Source: Wolbachia endosymbiont of Folsomia candida (lineage in GTDB: Bacteria > Pseudomonadota > Alphaproteobacteria > Rickettsiales > Anaplasmataceae). Taken from it: 64,000 nt of DNA. This document shows positions 1 through 8,953 of this stretch, piece after piece. The DNA is taken from the NCBI RefSeq assembly GCF_001931755.2, contig NZ_CP015510.2, positions 248,001 to 312,000 of the forward strand, in the 5' to 3' direction. The first letter of the stretch is position 1; the number at the start of each line of letters is the position of its first letter. The translations under genes and the position numbers were made by a program. Under the pieces are notes generated by a model. It was not told where the DNA came from. It did no database searches and worked only from the letters and a program-made list of their open reading frames with translations.

Positions 1-1370
1 CTTTCTTTTAGGTAAAGCACCAAAAATCTACAAAATTTTTTATGATTTCCTTGGAGACTTTCTTTTCTGTAGGCTTTTCTAATAAATGTATCTATTGCAG
101 TATCACCACCATTAGACTTCTTTCGAAACTCTACTTCTGTGGGAAATTGCGTTGTCGCTTCGGTGCTCAAATCCTCGTGTATGTTCAATACACTGCGGTT
201 TTCCGCTCCGTGTGCTCCTAGCACTTGCCTCTCACAAGCGAATTTCGAAAGAAGTCTATTACATTTGATGTTAAGATCTGCTCCTTTTTCTATTAAAAGC
301 TGAGCTATATCAAAATAATCCTTTTGAATAGCAAGGTGCATAGGTGTATATCCTTGTTTATCTTGAATATTCACGTTGGCCCTAGCTTCCAATAATGTTT
401 TTACAACTTTTACATGACCTTTTTTAACTGCAAGTAGCAAAGCGGTTCTATTGCTTTTGGTAGTGGCATTAACATCTACCTTGAGCTTCAATAAGAGCTT
501 AACTGCCTTGGTGTCGCCATTATGGCTAGCCTTATGCAGTCGAGAGTTACCGCTCAAGTCTTTGTCATTTGGATCTATTCCTTTTGATGTAAGAAATGTT
601 ATCATTTTTTTATTATTATGTTCAATAGCACAATCGAGCGGGTCAAAACCTTGGTTATTTTTTGTGCAGAGAAATTCTTTAAATTTAGTTTTATCATTGG
701 CTGCTTGTCTTTTAGCAATTAGCTTCACTATTTGCATTTTGTTGTTATATGCTGCTAAGAAAAGCGTAGTATTGTTTTCTAGGTCCTTTTTTTCTACATT
801 TGCACCTTTTTTTATCAGATATTCTATAATCTCTGCTCTACTTTCATAATGTGCGGTACATTGATAAATAGTTGAAAACAAAGGAGTGTGTGAATAATTA
901 TCTTCAGATTCAAGGCTTGCTCCATTATCAATCAAGATTTGTACACTTTTTTTGGAGCCATAAAGTGAAGCTATGTGAAGCGGAGTATAGCCTTCTTGCA
1001 CATCTTTTTCATCAATTTTTGCTCCTCTTGCTATCAAAAAGTCAATTAACTCTATATCATCCCGTAGTGTAGCAAGGTGCAATGGAGTGAATCCATTTTT
1101 ATCCTTGGAATTGATTGTCAGTTGATTGATAAGGAGTTTAGCAATTTTCTTATGTCCATGTATAATAGCATAATGCAGTGGCTTTCTATTTTCATTATCT
1201 ATTACATTAAAATCTGCTTCGTGCTCTAATAACGACTTTACCCCAACCACATTGCCTTTTTTTGTGAATTTATGTAAAAGAGTTATCCCGTTTGGATCTT
1301 TTGAATTAATATCAAACCCACTTTCTACTAATTGATTTATTTCTTCTTCATGTGCTGTGTCGTGCAACAT
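1..1370 (-). CDS. Ankyrin-repeat protein, 3' end beyond the window
   Basis: The reverse strand is open from an ATG at 1370 to the left edge with no stop, so at least 456 residues are encoded and the C-terminus is missing. About ten ankyrin units are visible, with motifs such as TPLHLA, TPLHIASLYGS, NSRLHKASHNGD and TPMHLAIQK and the usual spacing near 33 residues. There is no obvious signal peptide. Ankyrin repeats bind proteins, and in Wolbachia such proteins are often considered host-directed, but no target is visible here. Residues of about 371-420 are not ankyrin: they are a palindromic element read in frame (113-258). Ankyrin sequence resumes afterwards. The start is the first ATG after a stop-rich stretch. 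Confidence 0.85.
   Translation of the reverse strand, partial: MLHDTAHEEEINQLVESGFDINSKDPNGITLLHKFTKKGNVVGVKSLLEHEADFNVIDNENRKPLHYAIIHGHKKIAKLLINQLTINSKDKNGFTPLHLATLRDDIELIDFLIARGAKIDEKDVQEGYTPLHIASLYGSKKSVQILIDNGASLESEDNYSHTPLFSTIYQCTAHYESRAEIIEYLIKKGANVEKKDLENNTTLFLAAYNNKMQIVKLIAKRQAANDKTKFKEFLCTKNNQGFDPLDCAIEHNNKKMITFLTSKGIDPNDKDLSGNSRLHKASHNGDTKAVKLLLKLKVDVNATTKSNRTALLLAVKKGHVKVVKTLLEARANVNIQDKQGYTPMHLAIQKDYFDIAQLLIEKGADLNIKCNRLLSKFACERQVLGAHGAENRSVLNIHEDLSTEATTQFPTEVEFRKKSNGGDTAIDTFIRKAYRKESLQGNHKKFCRFLVLYLKE
113..258 (-). repeat. Protein-coding palindromic element, copy 1
   Basis: A 146-bp element is bounded by a perfect 16-bp inverted repeat, tagacttctttcgaaa at 113-128 and its complement at 243-258. 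It lies inside the ankyrin gene and is translated in frame from NRLLSKFACERQ to FRKKSN. A second 146-bp copy lies at 53228-53373 in an unrelated gene and is read in the same frame. This matches the known behaviour of palindromic elements that insert in frame in Wolbachia and Rickettsia genes. Confidence 0.85.
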
Positions 1371-1460
1371 CACTCTTGCCTCAGTCAAATTATTTATATA
1401 TAAATAGTACTTCTACTTAATTAATTTTGATTCAACTGCAAGAGCTGGACTATCCATTAT

Positions 1461-1488
1461 AAAAAAAAGAGCATCTGAAGAGATGCTC
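1461..1488 (-). terminator. Rho-independent terminator of the first tandem-family gene
   Basis: A perfect 8-bp stem (gagcatct / agatgctc) with a 4-base loop is followed on the reverse strand by eight Ts. It begins 27 bases past the stop of the gene at 1515-2483. A T run on the other side means it could also act in the other direction. The same hairpin design follows the other two family members. Confidence 0.75.
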
Positions 1489-1514
1489 CTTTTTTGAAGA
1501 GTTTGTTATAGTGA

Positions 1515-2483
1515 TTATGTTCTAGAAGTACCAGTGCCAGCAGCAGCTTGTTGTTGTGATTGTGGATTAGCAGTTTCTGAGGATGGGCTACCCATTTTCA
1601 TCGATTCTTTCCTTTTCATTGACAAAAGATCAGGTAATACTGGAGAGAATACTAACTCTCCTCCTTTTAGAAGAAGGCTAATATTAATCTTTCTACTTTT
1701 ACTAACGGTTGATGGACTTGGTGCTTCACCATTTGCAGGGCTTTCAACTTCAGGAAATGGCTTGTCAGATATATCAGTTACCTTAGCCTCTGTTCCACCA
1801 TTTAAATCTAGCAGATCATCGAAAGACACATATTTACCATCCTGCATTCCTACTGAGAGGATATAAAAAAATGTATGTTCTCCAATTGTGTTAGATTCAA
1901 TAAAACGAACAATCATATGACATGCTTTTCCGCCAATTGTTACATATATCTTAGACCAGTCTCCTTCTATGTTTCGATTGGTTTCAACGAGAAATGCATA
2001 ATCTTTTTGTACAAATAATTGTGGGTAATGATCACTGTCAGTAACTTTTTTTATATATCCTACAGGTTCCTTTTGTGGCTTTTCTACATGCTTTTCTTGC
2101 TGATCACCGTTAGCACCTAAATCCACAGGCTCAGATGTTACTCCAGGATTTTCCTTATTGCCATTTTCCGCTTGTTCAACTCCTCCAATTATTTTAACTT
2201 CTTCAGGTTGTGGCATTTTTTTATTAGGTGCGCTCACTTTCTCCTCAGGTCTGTTGCCCTCAGGTTCTTTAGGTGTTTCAGCATCTTTAGCTTCTTCCTT
2301 TAAACGCTTTGCAGCCAGAGCTTTTTCCTCTGCTTTTGGGTCATATACGGGACCTTCATATTGTGCACTACTTGCTTTACTTGCATCATTACTGGAAAAC
2401 AAGTTTTTAATAGTATTCCATATCCAAGTTGTTGCAAACCAGCTTTTAATATGATCCAACATTTTTTTTATTTTTTCTAACAT
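1515..2483 (-). CDS. Tandem-family protein A, function unknown
   Basis: A 322-residue protein that I do not recognise. The N-terminus has an aromatic, amphipathic segment (KSWFATTWIWNTIKNLFSSND) that is nearly the same as in the interrupted third copy (start 7140). A charged Lys/Glu/Pro-rich linker follows at about residues 50-145. A single copy of the globular domain covers about residues 150-245, ending in a DLLDLNGGTEAKVTDI-like stretch that the relatives hold twice. The tail is Ser/Gln/Ala-rich. A good ribosome site (aaaggagtaaaat) precedes the ATG, and promoter and terminator are visible. There is no classical signal peptide. The extreme N-terminus may be membrane-seeking, but this is inference. 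Confidence 0.8.
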   Translation of the reverse strand: MLEKIKKMLDHIKSWFATTWIWNTIKNLFSSNDASKASSAQYEGPVYDPKAEEKALAAKRLKEEAKDAETPKEPEGNRPEEKVSAPNKKMPQPEEVKIIGGVEQAENGNKENPGVTSEPVDLGANGDQQEKHVEKPQKEPVGYIKKVTDSDHYPQLFVQKDYAFLVETNRNIEGDWSKIYVTIGGKACHMIVRFIESNTIGEHTFFYILSVGMQDGKYVSFDDLLDLNGGTEAKVTDISDKPFPEVESPANGEAPSPSTVSKSRKINISLLLKGGELVFSPVLPDLLSMKRKESMKMGSPSSETANPQSQQQAAAGTGTSRT

Positions 2484-2518
2484 ATTTTACTCCTTTGAAT
2501 TAATAATAAATTAAATTA

Positions 2519-2547
2519 ATTATTACATGTAATTTATAATTTGTCAA
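2519..2547 (-). promoter_or_regulatory. Sigma-70 type promoter of family gene A
   Basis: Reverse-strand TTGACA (2547-2542), 17-base spacer and AATAAT (2524-2519) lie about 36 bases upstream of the ATG at 2483. The same arrangement is conserved upstream of the two related genes, which supports function. Confidence 0.65.
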
Positions 2548-2652
2548 TACATCTCCCTTTAAAATAGAAAACACGCTGAATTGCGCATTAAAATAGAATA
2601 TAGATTCAAGTATCAACTACTTGGGTGACGCGAATTTATAATTTGCGTATAT

Positions 2653-2680
2653 AAAAAAAAGAGCACCTGAAGAGGCGCTC
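2653..2680 (-). terminator. Rho-independent terminator of family gene B
   Basis: Reverse-strand stem gagcgcct / aggtgctc has one G-U pair, a 4-base loop and an eight-T run. The pair that differs from copy A is still pairable only when read on the reverse strand (it would be A-C on the forward strand), which supports the direction. Confidence 0.7.
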
Positions 2681-2705
2681 CTTTGTGAAGAGTTTGTTAC
2701 ATTGA

Positions 2706-4187
2706 TTATTGTTGACCAGCACCAGGTGCAGATTTAACATTACCAGCAGCTTGTTGTTGTGCTTTTGTAATTTTAGGATCTACTACAGGTGTACCTGTGG
2801 TTGTTTTTTCAGGTATTTTAGAGCTTTCAACTTCAGGTGTAGTTTTAATATCAAATTTATAAGTTATATTACATTCTGTTGTTTTGTCATTTAAATCTAA
2901 CATATCTCTTACACCTTGCATGTTATTATCAGGACTAATCACTTTAGTCTCGTCAAGCTTACCATCATCGCCTCGTTTTAACACTGAGTTTACAATGAAA
3001 CCATATTCTGTACCAAGCTGAATAGACTTATTACTACCAGTAATTCGATAGACATCTTCACCGCGCTTTACAAGCACCAGATATTCTTTGGGGTTTTTTG
3101 GGTTTGGAAGTTCACATTGAAACGAGTATTTCCAGCTTTCTGAGGCTCTTAATATTAGCTTCCCATTATGAATCATAAAAGCCAATCCAGATTTACTTTC
3201 TTCAGCTTCTGCATATAATGCAACGCCAGAAATGCGAGTTACATTAACATTTTCTGTATTAGGTAACCCAAACATACCTCCCATTTCCGTATTAGAGCTA
3301 ACCACGTTAGCCTCTTCATATTCATTATTGTCACCTCGTTTTAACACTGAGTTTATACGGAAAGCATATTTATCAGGCTCATAAAAATTTTGATTATTTT
3401 GAGCAGTAACATTAGTCATAGTAGTATACTGCTCAATACTACCAGTAATACGATATGCATTGTTACCAATTTGTATATATACCAAAAATTCTTCTTCGTT
3501 TAGGTTTCGAAAATGCTTCAGCCCTTCTATCCAATTTCTTCGTACTACTAATACTGGATTGCCAGAACTATCAGACATTATAACCCCTTGTCGCTTTTTT
3601 ACACTCTGCGGTTTTTTACTATCGTTAGCACCTGAGTCAAACTTTGGTACACCTTTTTTAGGCTCCAGTGATTGCTTATGAGTAACTTTTTTAGGATCAA
3701 CTTTAATATCTGTATCTTTTCCACCTTTACCTTTTTTAAGTTTCAGTGGTTGCTTACGGGCAGATTTTTTAGAAGAAGCTTTAATATCTGTAGTTGGTTT
3801 TAGCTTTCTAGAACTATCAGACATTATAACCCCTTCAGGTTTTTTTTGTGGCTTTTTTACAATCTTGGTTTTTTTATCATCGTTAGCGCCTGAATCAACG
3901 TCTTGTTCACCTTTTTCAGGTTGTTGCACAGCTTTTTGATTTTTAGGTTTGAGTGATGGCGTGCTGGTAACCTTATGTTCTTGGCTAACTTTCACACCTT
4001 TACCTTTAGGTTGATTTGTTGTTTCAGCTTTTTGTTTAGTAGTAGAGTTTTCTTGATTATTTGTGCCATTGCCACCAAACAGAAATTTCCAGACTCTAGT
4101 ACTAGATATCCATTTTCCAAACTCTGTTTTTGCAAACCAGCTTTTAACAAGACCCCAAAAAGTCTTTTTTTCTTTTGCTGCGTTCAT
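2706..4187 (-). CDS. Tandem-family protein B, two-domain member, function unknown
   Basis: A 493-residue protein, not recognised. Residues 1-40 hold an aromatic/basic segment (KTFWGLVKSWFAKTEFGKW). Residues of about 45-205 are a low-complexity Lys/Pro/Gln linker containing an internal duplication of DSGANDxKK followed by GVIMSDSS. Two tandem copies of a domain of about 115 residues follow, each with YRITGS, a NSVLKRGD(N/D) motif and an acidic stretch. The C-terminus is Ala/Gln-rich. The ATG has an aaaggagcaaaat ribosome site. The protein is most similar to the interrupted copy downstream (4408-7140), with N-termini shuffled among the three. No catalytic motif is visible. Confidence 0.8.
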   Translation of the reverse strand: MNAAKEKKTFWGLVKSWFAKTEFGKWISSTRVWKFLFGGNGTNNQENSTTKQKAETTNQPKGKGVKVSQEHKVTSTPSLKPKNQKAVQQPEKGEQDVDSGANDDKKTKIVKKPQKKPEGVIMSDSSRKLKPTTDIKASSKKSARKQPLKLKKGKGGKDTDIKVDPKKVTHKQSLEPKKGVPKFDSGANDSKKPQSVKKRQGVIMSDSSGNPVLVVRRNWIEGLKHFRNLNEEEFLVYIQIGNNAYRITGSIEQYTTMTNVTAQNNQNFYEPDKYAFRINSVLKRGDNNEYEEANVVSSNTEMGGMFGLPNTENVNVTRISGVALYAEAEESKSGLAFMIHNGKLILRASESWKYSFQCELPNPKNPKEYLVLVKRGEDVYRITGSNKSIQLGTEYGFIVNSVLKRGDDGKLDETKVISPDNNMQGVRDMLDLNDKTTECNITYKFDIKTTPEVESSKIPEKTTTGTPVVDPKITKAQQQAAGNVKSAPGAGQQ

Positions 4188-4222
4188 ATTTTGCTCCTTT
4201 AAGTTAATAATAAACTATGTTA

Positions 4223-4250
4223 ATTATTACATATAATTTATAATTTTCAA
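4223..4250 (-). promoter_or_regulatory. Promoter of family gene B
   Basis: Reverse-strand TTGAAA (4250-4245), 16-base spacer and AATAAT (4228-4223), at the position conserved upstream of the two relatives. The -35 box is weaker than in copies A and C. Confidence 0.55.
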
Positions 4251-4355
4251 TATATTTCCCTTGAAAATGGAAAGCATGCTGGATTGTACATTAAAATGGA
4301 ATGTAGATTCAAGTATCAACTACTTGAGTGACGCAAGCTTGCAATTTGCGTATAT

Positions 4356-4382
4356 AAAAAAAGAGCACCTGAAGAGATGCTC
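4356..4382 (-). terminator. Rho-independent terminator of family gene C
   Basis: Reverse-strand stem gagcatct / aggtgctc with one U-G pair and a T run follows the stop at 4408. The upstream region at about 4188-4350 is a diverged copy of 2484-2652, so gene, promoter and terminator were duplicated as one unit. Confidence 0.7.
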
Positions 4383-4407
4383 CTTTTTGGAGAATTTGTT
4401 ATGATGT

Positions 4408-5387
4408 TTATTGTTTATTATGAGCATTACCAACAGCTTCTTGTTGTACTTTTGTCATTCCAGGCTTCACTTCAGGCTCACCTGTAGTTGTTGGTGTTGC
4501 AGTGAGTTCAGTTTCAGGTGTAGCTTCAACACCAAATATATTAGTTATATTACCCTCTGTTGTTTTGTCATTTAAATCTAACATATCTCTTACAGCGCTC
4601 ATATTAGCAACAGGATCGACTACTTCATTCTCGTTAAATTTACCATCATCGCATCGTTTTAACACTGAGTTGACAACGAAACCATATTCTCTACCCATCT
4701 GAATACAGTGCTTATTACCAGTAACTCGATAGACATTTTCACCACGCTTTACACACGCCAGATATTCTGTGTGGTCTTCTGGGTTGTGAAGCATAGTCCT
4801 TAATTGGCATTTACAGTCTTCTGATGCTCTTAATATTAAATTCCCATTATGAATCATAAAAGTCAATCCAGATTCATTTGCTTTAGCTTGTGTATGTAAT
4901 GCAACGCCAGATATGCGAGTTACATTAACATTTTGCGTACGAAGCAAGTCAAACATATCTGCCATGGCCTTATTAGAGCTAACCACTTTAGCCTCTTCAT
5001 ATTCATTATTATCACCTCGTTTTAACACTGAGTTTATATGGAAAGTATATTCACTAGGCATCTTAAAACGCTTATCACTGTGAGTATAAACATGCATAGT
5101 AGTACTATACTTGTTACTACCAGTAATACGATACGCATCATTACCAATTTGTATATATACCAGATATTCTCCTGATGTTTTTGGGTTTTCAAAATACTCT
5201 AACCCTTCTATCCAACATTTTGGTACTACTAATATTGGACTTCCAGAATCATCAGACATTATAACCCCTTCAGGTTTTTTTTGTGGCTTTTCTACAATCT
5301 GTGGTTTTTTATCATCGTTAGCGCCTGAATCCACGTCTTGTTCACCTTTTTCAGGTTGTACAGCTCCTTGATTTTTAGGCTTCAGTG
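4408..5387 (-). pseudogene. Tandem-family gene C, 3' part (interrupted by IS)
   Basis: This is the C-terminal 300-odd residues of the third family member. It contains two copies of the YRITGS / NSVLKRGD domain, closely similar to gene B. A GTG at 5334 could start a 308-residue product, but the frame stays open upstream through KPKNQGAVQPEKGEQDVDSG, matching gene B, up to the IS edge. The other half begins at 7140. Removing the IS and one 11-bp target copy (1545 bp) restores one frame of about 395 residues. Whether the fragment is still translated is unknown. Confidence 0.8.
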
Positions 5388-6921
5388 CTTACTTTTACCC
5401 ACAAATATAAAAAAGCTAGTAAAATAGCAAATTCATATATTTGATAAAGGGTTTAAAAATGTACGGAGTAAATACAAATACGCAATATACTGATAGCTTA
5501 GGGGACAAATGGCTAGAAAGAGAGTTGAGACATGTTAATCTGGGAGATATAAGGCTTAATAAGAGGCTTATTACAACAAGTTATCTTATAGAGCGTAAGG
5601 CATCTGGATCAATTAATCAAAGTTGTGGTGGATGGAAAGAAGCTAAGGGCGCGTACAGGTTGTTTAGTAATGAAAAGCTTGAGGCCGAGAAAATTTATTC
5701 TTCTCATCATAAAGAAACAGCGGAAAGGATAAAAGGAAATAAGCTTATATTTTCAATCCAAGATACTAGTTATTTGGATTTTGACTCTCATATAAATACC
5801 AAAGGGCTAGGCAGTATTTCTAAAGCTTATACAAAGCATAAAAAGGGTTTGCTGCTGCATAGTGCCTTAATGGTCAGTAAAGAAGGATTACCTTTAGGTT
5901 TATCTTCTCAACAGTGCTGGGCGCGTCCCGCTAGAAAAGAAGAAACAGCAAAAGAAAAAGCAAATAGGAAATACCGTACTTCTATAGAGGAGAAAGAAAG
6001 TTATAAGTGGATAGCAGCACTAAAAGAAACCATAAATAACGTTTCCAAAGATGTACAACTTGTCACTCTTGGTGATAGGGAAGCAGATATCTTCAAATTT
6101 TTATGGATAGCTGAATCATTGGGTAGTTTTTATGTAATCCGTAACCGAGCTAATAGAAAATTTATCTGTACTGAAGAGGGAAAAACAGATTTGCAAACAC
6201 GCATAGCTCAACTTCCGGTAAAAGAGAAAATCGTCTTGGAAGTTGCTAAAAACGGGCACCAGAAGTCAAGAAAAGCAAATATTGAAGTAAAATATATGAA
6301 AGGCTATATACCTATCAGAGCGCCTTACATTTATGGGTCAAAAGATACAGCACATAAAATAAGTGATAAAGTCGCTGTATATGTGGTAAGCGCAAAGGAA
6401 ATGGATCCTCCTAAAGGAGTTGAAGCTATCGATTGGACTTTGTTAACTAATGTACCAGTTAATAGCACTTTAGATGCCATAGAAAGGATAAATTGGTATA
6501 AGCTACGATGGAAAATTGAAGAATACTTTAGAATTTTAAAATCAGGATGTAAAATAGAAAGCTCTCGTTTAACTACAAAGGAAAGGCTACAGAAATTAAT
6601 TGCTATAAAGAGCATTATTACATTTAAAATTTTATATTTAACAAAAGTGGCTTTATCGCATCCTATGGAGGCTTGCACTAAGGTTCTAAGCAATGAAGAG
6701 TGGAAAGCTCTTTACATACGTGAGCATCAAGTGGCCACATTGCCCGAAGAACCTCCAAACATAAAACAAGCTATTATTTGGTTAGGAAAATTAGGTGGGT
6801 TTATGAATAGAAAAGGTGATAATTTACCAGGAAGTATGACTCTATGGCGAGGCTATGAAAATCTTAGAGAGAGCATGGTTATGCTTCACATAATAACTTC
6901 TCAAAGTTATGGGTAAAAGTA
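5388..6921 (+). mobile_element. IS4-family element, IS50 (Tn5) type
   Basis: A 1534-bp element with perfect 12-bp terminal inverted repeats (tacttttaccca, 5390-5401, and its complement 6910-6921). It is flanked by aggcttcagtg at 5377-5387 and 6922-6932. The direct repeat is 9-11 bp depending on where the ends are placed, and 9 bp is usual for IS50 relatives. It splits family gene C. The transposase is intact. Confidence 0.88.
5459..6916 (+). CDS. IS4-family (IS50 group) transposase
   Basis: A 485-residue DDE transposase. Catalytic residues are D102 (IQDTSYL), D206 (LGDREADIF) and E354 in the full YREK signature (Y-2-R-3-E-6-K within YKLRWKIEEYFRILKSG). The length matches the Tn5 transposase group (about 476). 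I choose ATG 5459 because a ribosome site (aaagg, 5446-5450) is well placed. A TTG at 5441 would add six residues. The stop sits within the right inverted repeat. The enzyme looks complete and may be active. Confidence 0.92.
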   Translation: MYGVNTNTQYTDSLGDKWLERELRHVNLGDIRLNKRLITTSYLIERKASGSINQSCGGWKEAKGAYRLFSNEKLEAEKIYSSHHKETAERIKGNKLIFSIQDTSYLDFDSHINTKGLGSISKAYTKHKKGLLLHSALMVSKEGLPLGLSSQQCWARPARKEETAKEKANRKYRTSIEEKESYKWIAALKETINNVSKDVQLVTLGDREADIFKFLWIAESLGSFYVIRNRANRKFICTEEGKTDLQTRIAQLPVKEKIVLEVAKNGHQKSRKANIEVKYMKGYIPIRAPYIYGSKDTAHKISDKVAVYVVSAKEMDPPKGVEAIDWTLLTNVPVNSTLDAIERINWYKLRWKIEEYFRILKSGCKIESSRLTTKERLQKLIAIKSIITFKILYLTKVALSHPMEACTKVLSNEEWKALYIREHQVATLPEEPPNIKQAIIWLGKLGGFMNRKGDNLPGSMTLWRGYENLRESMVMLHIITSQSYG

Positions 6922-7140
6922 AGGCTTCAGTGGTGGCGTACTGGTAACCTTATGTTTTTGACCAACTTCCACACCTTTATCTTTAGGTTGACTTGCTGTT
7001 TGAGCTTTTCGGTTAGCAGTATTTACTTTACTTGTATCATTACTAGAAAACAAGTTTTTAATAGTATTCCATATCCAAGTTGTTGCAAACCAGCTTTTAA
7101 TACGACCCCAAAAAGTCTTTTTTGCTTTTGCTGCGTTCAT
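6922..7140 (-). pseudogene. Tandem-family gene C, 5' part (interrupted by IS)
   Basis: The first 70 residues or so of the third family member, starting MNAAKAKKTFWGRIKSW and ending HKVTSTPPLKP at the IS edge, where a few IS-derived residues and a stop follow. The aromatic N-terminal segment is almost the same as in gene A, while the first residues match gene B. The promoter (7176-7204) and ribosome site (aaaggagaaaaat) are intact, so a short peptide could still be made. Confidence 0.8.
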
Positions 7141-7175
7141 ATTTTTCTCCTTTAAGTTAATAATAAACTAGGTTA

Positions 7176-7204
7176 ATTATGACATATAACTTATAATTTG
7201 TCAA
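7176..7204 (-). promoter_or_regulatory. Promoter of family gene C
   Basis: Reverse-strand TTGACA (7204-7199), 17-base spacer and CATAAT (7181-7176), about 36 bases before the ATG at 7140. It is the best consensus match among the three family promoters. Confidence 0.65.
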
Positions 7205-7271
7205 TATATCTCCATCTTTAAAATAGAAAACATGCTGGATTGCACGCTAAAGTAAAAGCACATAAAAAATA

Positions 7272-7300
7272 TTTACAATCAACGCTTGACGTGATAAATT
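7272..7300 (+). promoter_or_regulatory. Possible promoter of tRNA-Asn and gpmI
   Basis: TTTACA (7272-7277), 17-base spacer and TAAATT (7295-7300). Transcription would begin about seven bases before the tRNA. A TTGACG at 7286 is too close to the tRNA to serve. Confidence 0.35.
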
Positions 7301-7313
7301 GAAAGCAGCTTAT

Positions 7314-7385
7314 TCCTCGGTAGCTCAGTGGTAGAGCAGTTGGCTGTTAACCAATTGGTCGCTGGTTCGAATCCGGCCCGGGGAG
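7314..7385 (+). tRNA. tRNA-Asn (GUU)
   Basis: A 72-nt cloverleaf. Acceptor stem tcctcgg / ccgggga has one T-G pair, D arm gctc/gagc, anticodon stem gttgg/ccaat with loop ctgttaa (anticodon GTT at 7346-7348), T arm gctgg ttcgaat ccggc and discriminator G. CCA is not encoded. gpmI starts 32 bases later, so the two are probably cotranscribed. Confidence 0.95.
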
Positions 7386-7417
7386 CGTTTTTCGTAAGGT
7401 TCCAGCATTCATAAGGT

Positions 7418-8953
7418 ATGAACTTTAAATCTGTGGTTTTGTGTATACTGGATGGTTGGGGAAATGGAATAGAGGGCAGCAAGTATAACGCTATTAGTAA
7501 CGTAAACCCACGTTGCTGGCAGCATATTAGTTCTAATTATCCAAAGTGTAATTTATTCGCCTGTGGAACTGATGTTGGATTACCAGATGGTCAAATAGGT
7601 AATTCAGAAGTCGGCCATATGAATATTGGAAGTGGCAGAGTGGTAATGCAAAGTCTGCAGCGTATTAACCAGGAAATTGAGGCAATAGAAAACAATAAAA
7701 ACCTACAAGATTTTATCAGTAATTTAAAAGCCAAGAATGGTATATGCCATATAATGGGGTTAATATCAGATGGTGGCGTGCACTCGCATCAAAAGCATAT
7801 TTCAATCTTAGCAAACAAAATATCACAATGTGGAGTTCAAGTAGTGATACATGCCTTTTTAGATGGAAGAGATACACTTCCTAATTCGGCAAAAAAATGC
7901 ATTCAAGAATTTGAAGATGATATAAAGAACAATGATATAAAAATTGTCACTATCTCGGGGCGTTATTACGCTATGGACCGTGATAATAGGTGGGAAAGAA
8001 CAATTGAAGCTTATGAGGCTATCGCATTTGCAAAAGCGCCAGGTCATAATGATGCGATATCACTCATTGATCAAAATTATCAAGACAATATAACAGATGA
8101 ATTTATTAGGCCTGCGGTAATCGGGAATTATCAAGGTATAAAACCTGAAGATGGAGTGCTTCTAGCTAACTTCCGTGCTGACCGAATGATACAATTAACA
8201 AGTATGTTGCTTGGCAGATCAGGACATTTAGGTGTCATTCCAGCTAGTAACGCCGGAGTAAATGGATCCCATTTAAGTATGATGCAGTATAAAGAAGACT
8301 TTAAAATTCCTTGTCTTTTTTCTCCTACATCTTTTTCTAACACTTTAGGTCAGATCATATCGGACAATAAATTGCAACAATTACGTATTGCTGAAACTGA
8401 AAAATATGCACATGTGACTTATTTTTTTAATTGTGGCAAAGAAGAACCTTTTTCTGGCGAAGAAAGAATACTCATTCCTTCACCAAAAGTTAAAACTTAT
8501 GACCTGCAGCCAGAAATGTCAGCTTTTGAACTCACAGAAACGCTGGTAAAAAAGATTTATTCACAAGAATTTGCACTGATAGTTGTAAACTACGCTAATC
8601 CTGATATGGTTGGGCATACTGGCAATATCAAAGCGGCTGAGAAAGCTGTATTAGCTGTAGATGATTGTCTTCAAAAAGTGCTAAATGTTGTTAAGGAAAT
8701 TGGTAATACTGCGTTGATTGTTACTGCAGATCATGGAAATGTGGAATGTATGTTTGACGAAGAAAGCAACACTCCACATACAGCGCACACTCTAAACAAA
8801 GTGCCATTTATTGTATGCTCTGATTTTTGTGACAGTCTAAATTTGAGAGATGGAAATTTATCTAACATTGCGCCTACCATTCTACAGTTACTTGGAATTA
8901 AAAAACCAGACGAAATGACGAGTAGTTCGCTGATTATAATGGATGAGGCTTAA
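7418..8953 (+). CDS. gpmI: 2,3-bisphosphoglycerate-independent phosphoglycerate mutase
   Basis: Interconverts 3- and 2-phosphoglycerate in glycolysis/gluconeogenesis with two Mn ions. The 511 residues are the usual family length. The N-terminal metal Asp (CILDGWG, D12) and the phosphorylated Ser in [17 protein letters not shown] (S63) are present, as are the C-terminal metal motifs [14 protein letters not shown] and TADHGNVE and the late His (TPHTAHT). The gene follows tRNA-Asn and converges on fabD: the two stop codons overlap (gpmI ends 8953, fabD ends 8950). Cofactor-independent mutase is typical of Wolbachia. Confidence 0.97.
   Translation: MNFKSVVLCILDGWGNGIEGSKYNAISNVNPRCWQHISSNYPKCNLFACGTDVGLPDGQIGNSEVGHMNIGSGRVVMQSLQRINQEIEAIENNKNLQDFISNLKAKNGICHIMGLISDGGVHSHQKHISILANKISQCGVQVVIHAFLDGRDTLPNSAKKCIQEFEDDIKNNDIKIVTISGRYYAMDRDNRWERTIEAYEAIAFAKAPGHNDAISLIDQNYQDNITDEFIRPAVIGNYQGIKPEDGVLLANFRADRMIQLTSMLLGRSGHLGVIPASNAGVNGSHLSMMQYKEDFKIPCLFSPTSFSNTLGQIISDNKLQQLRIAETEKYAHVTYFFNCGKEEPFSGEERILIPSPKVKTYDLQPEMSAFELTETLVKKIYSQEFALIVVNYANPDMVGHTGNIKAAEKAVLAVDDCLQKVLNVVKEIGNTALIVTADHGNVECMFDEESNTPHTAHTLNKVPFIVCSDFCDSLNLRDGNLSNIAPTILQLLGIKKPDEMTSSSLIIMDEA

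Noticed and set aside
451..1072. Forward frames of 132 and 66 codons
   Set aside because: Antisense to the ankyrin gene that is open on the reverse strand across the whole region.
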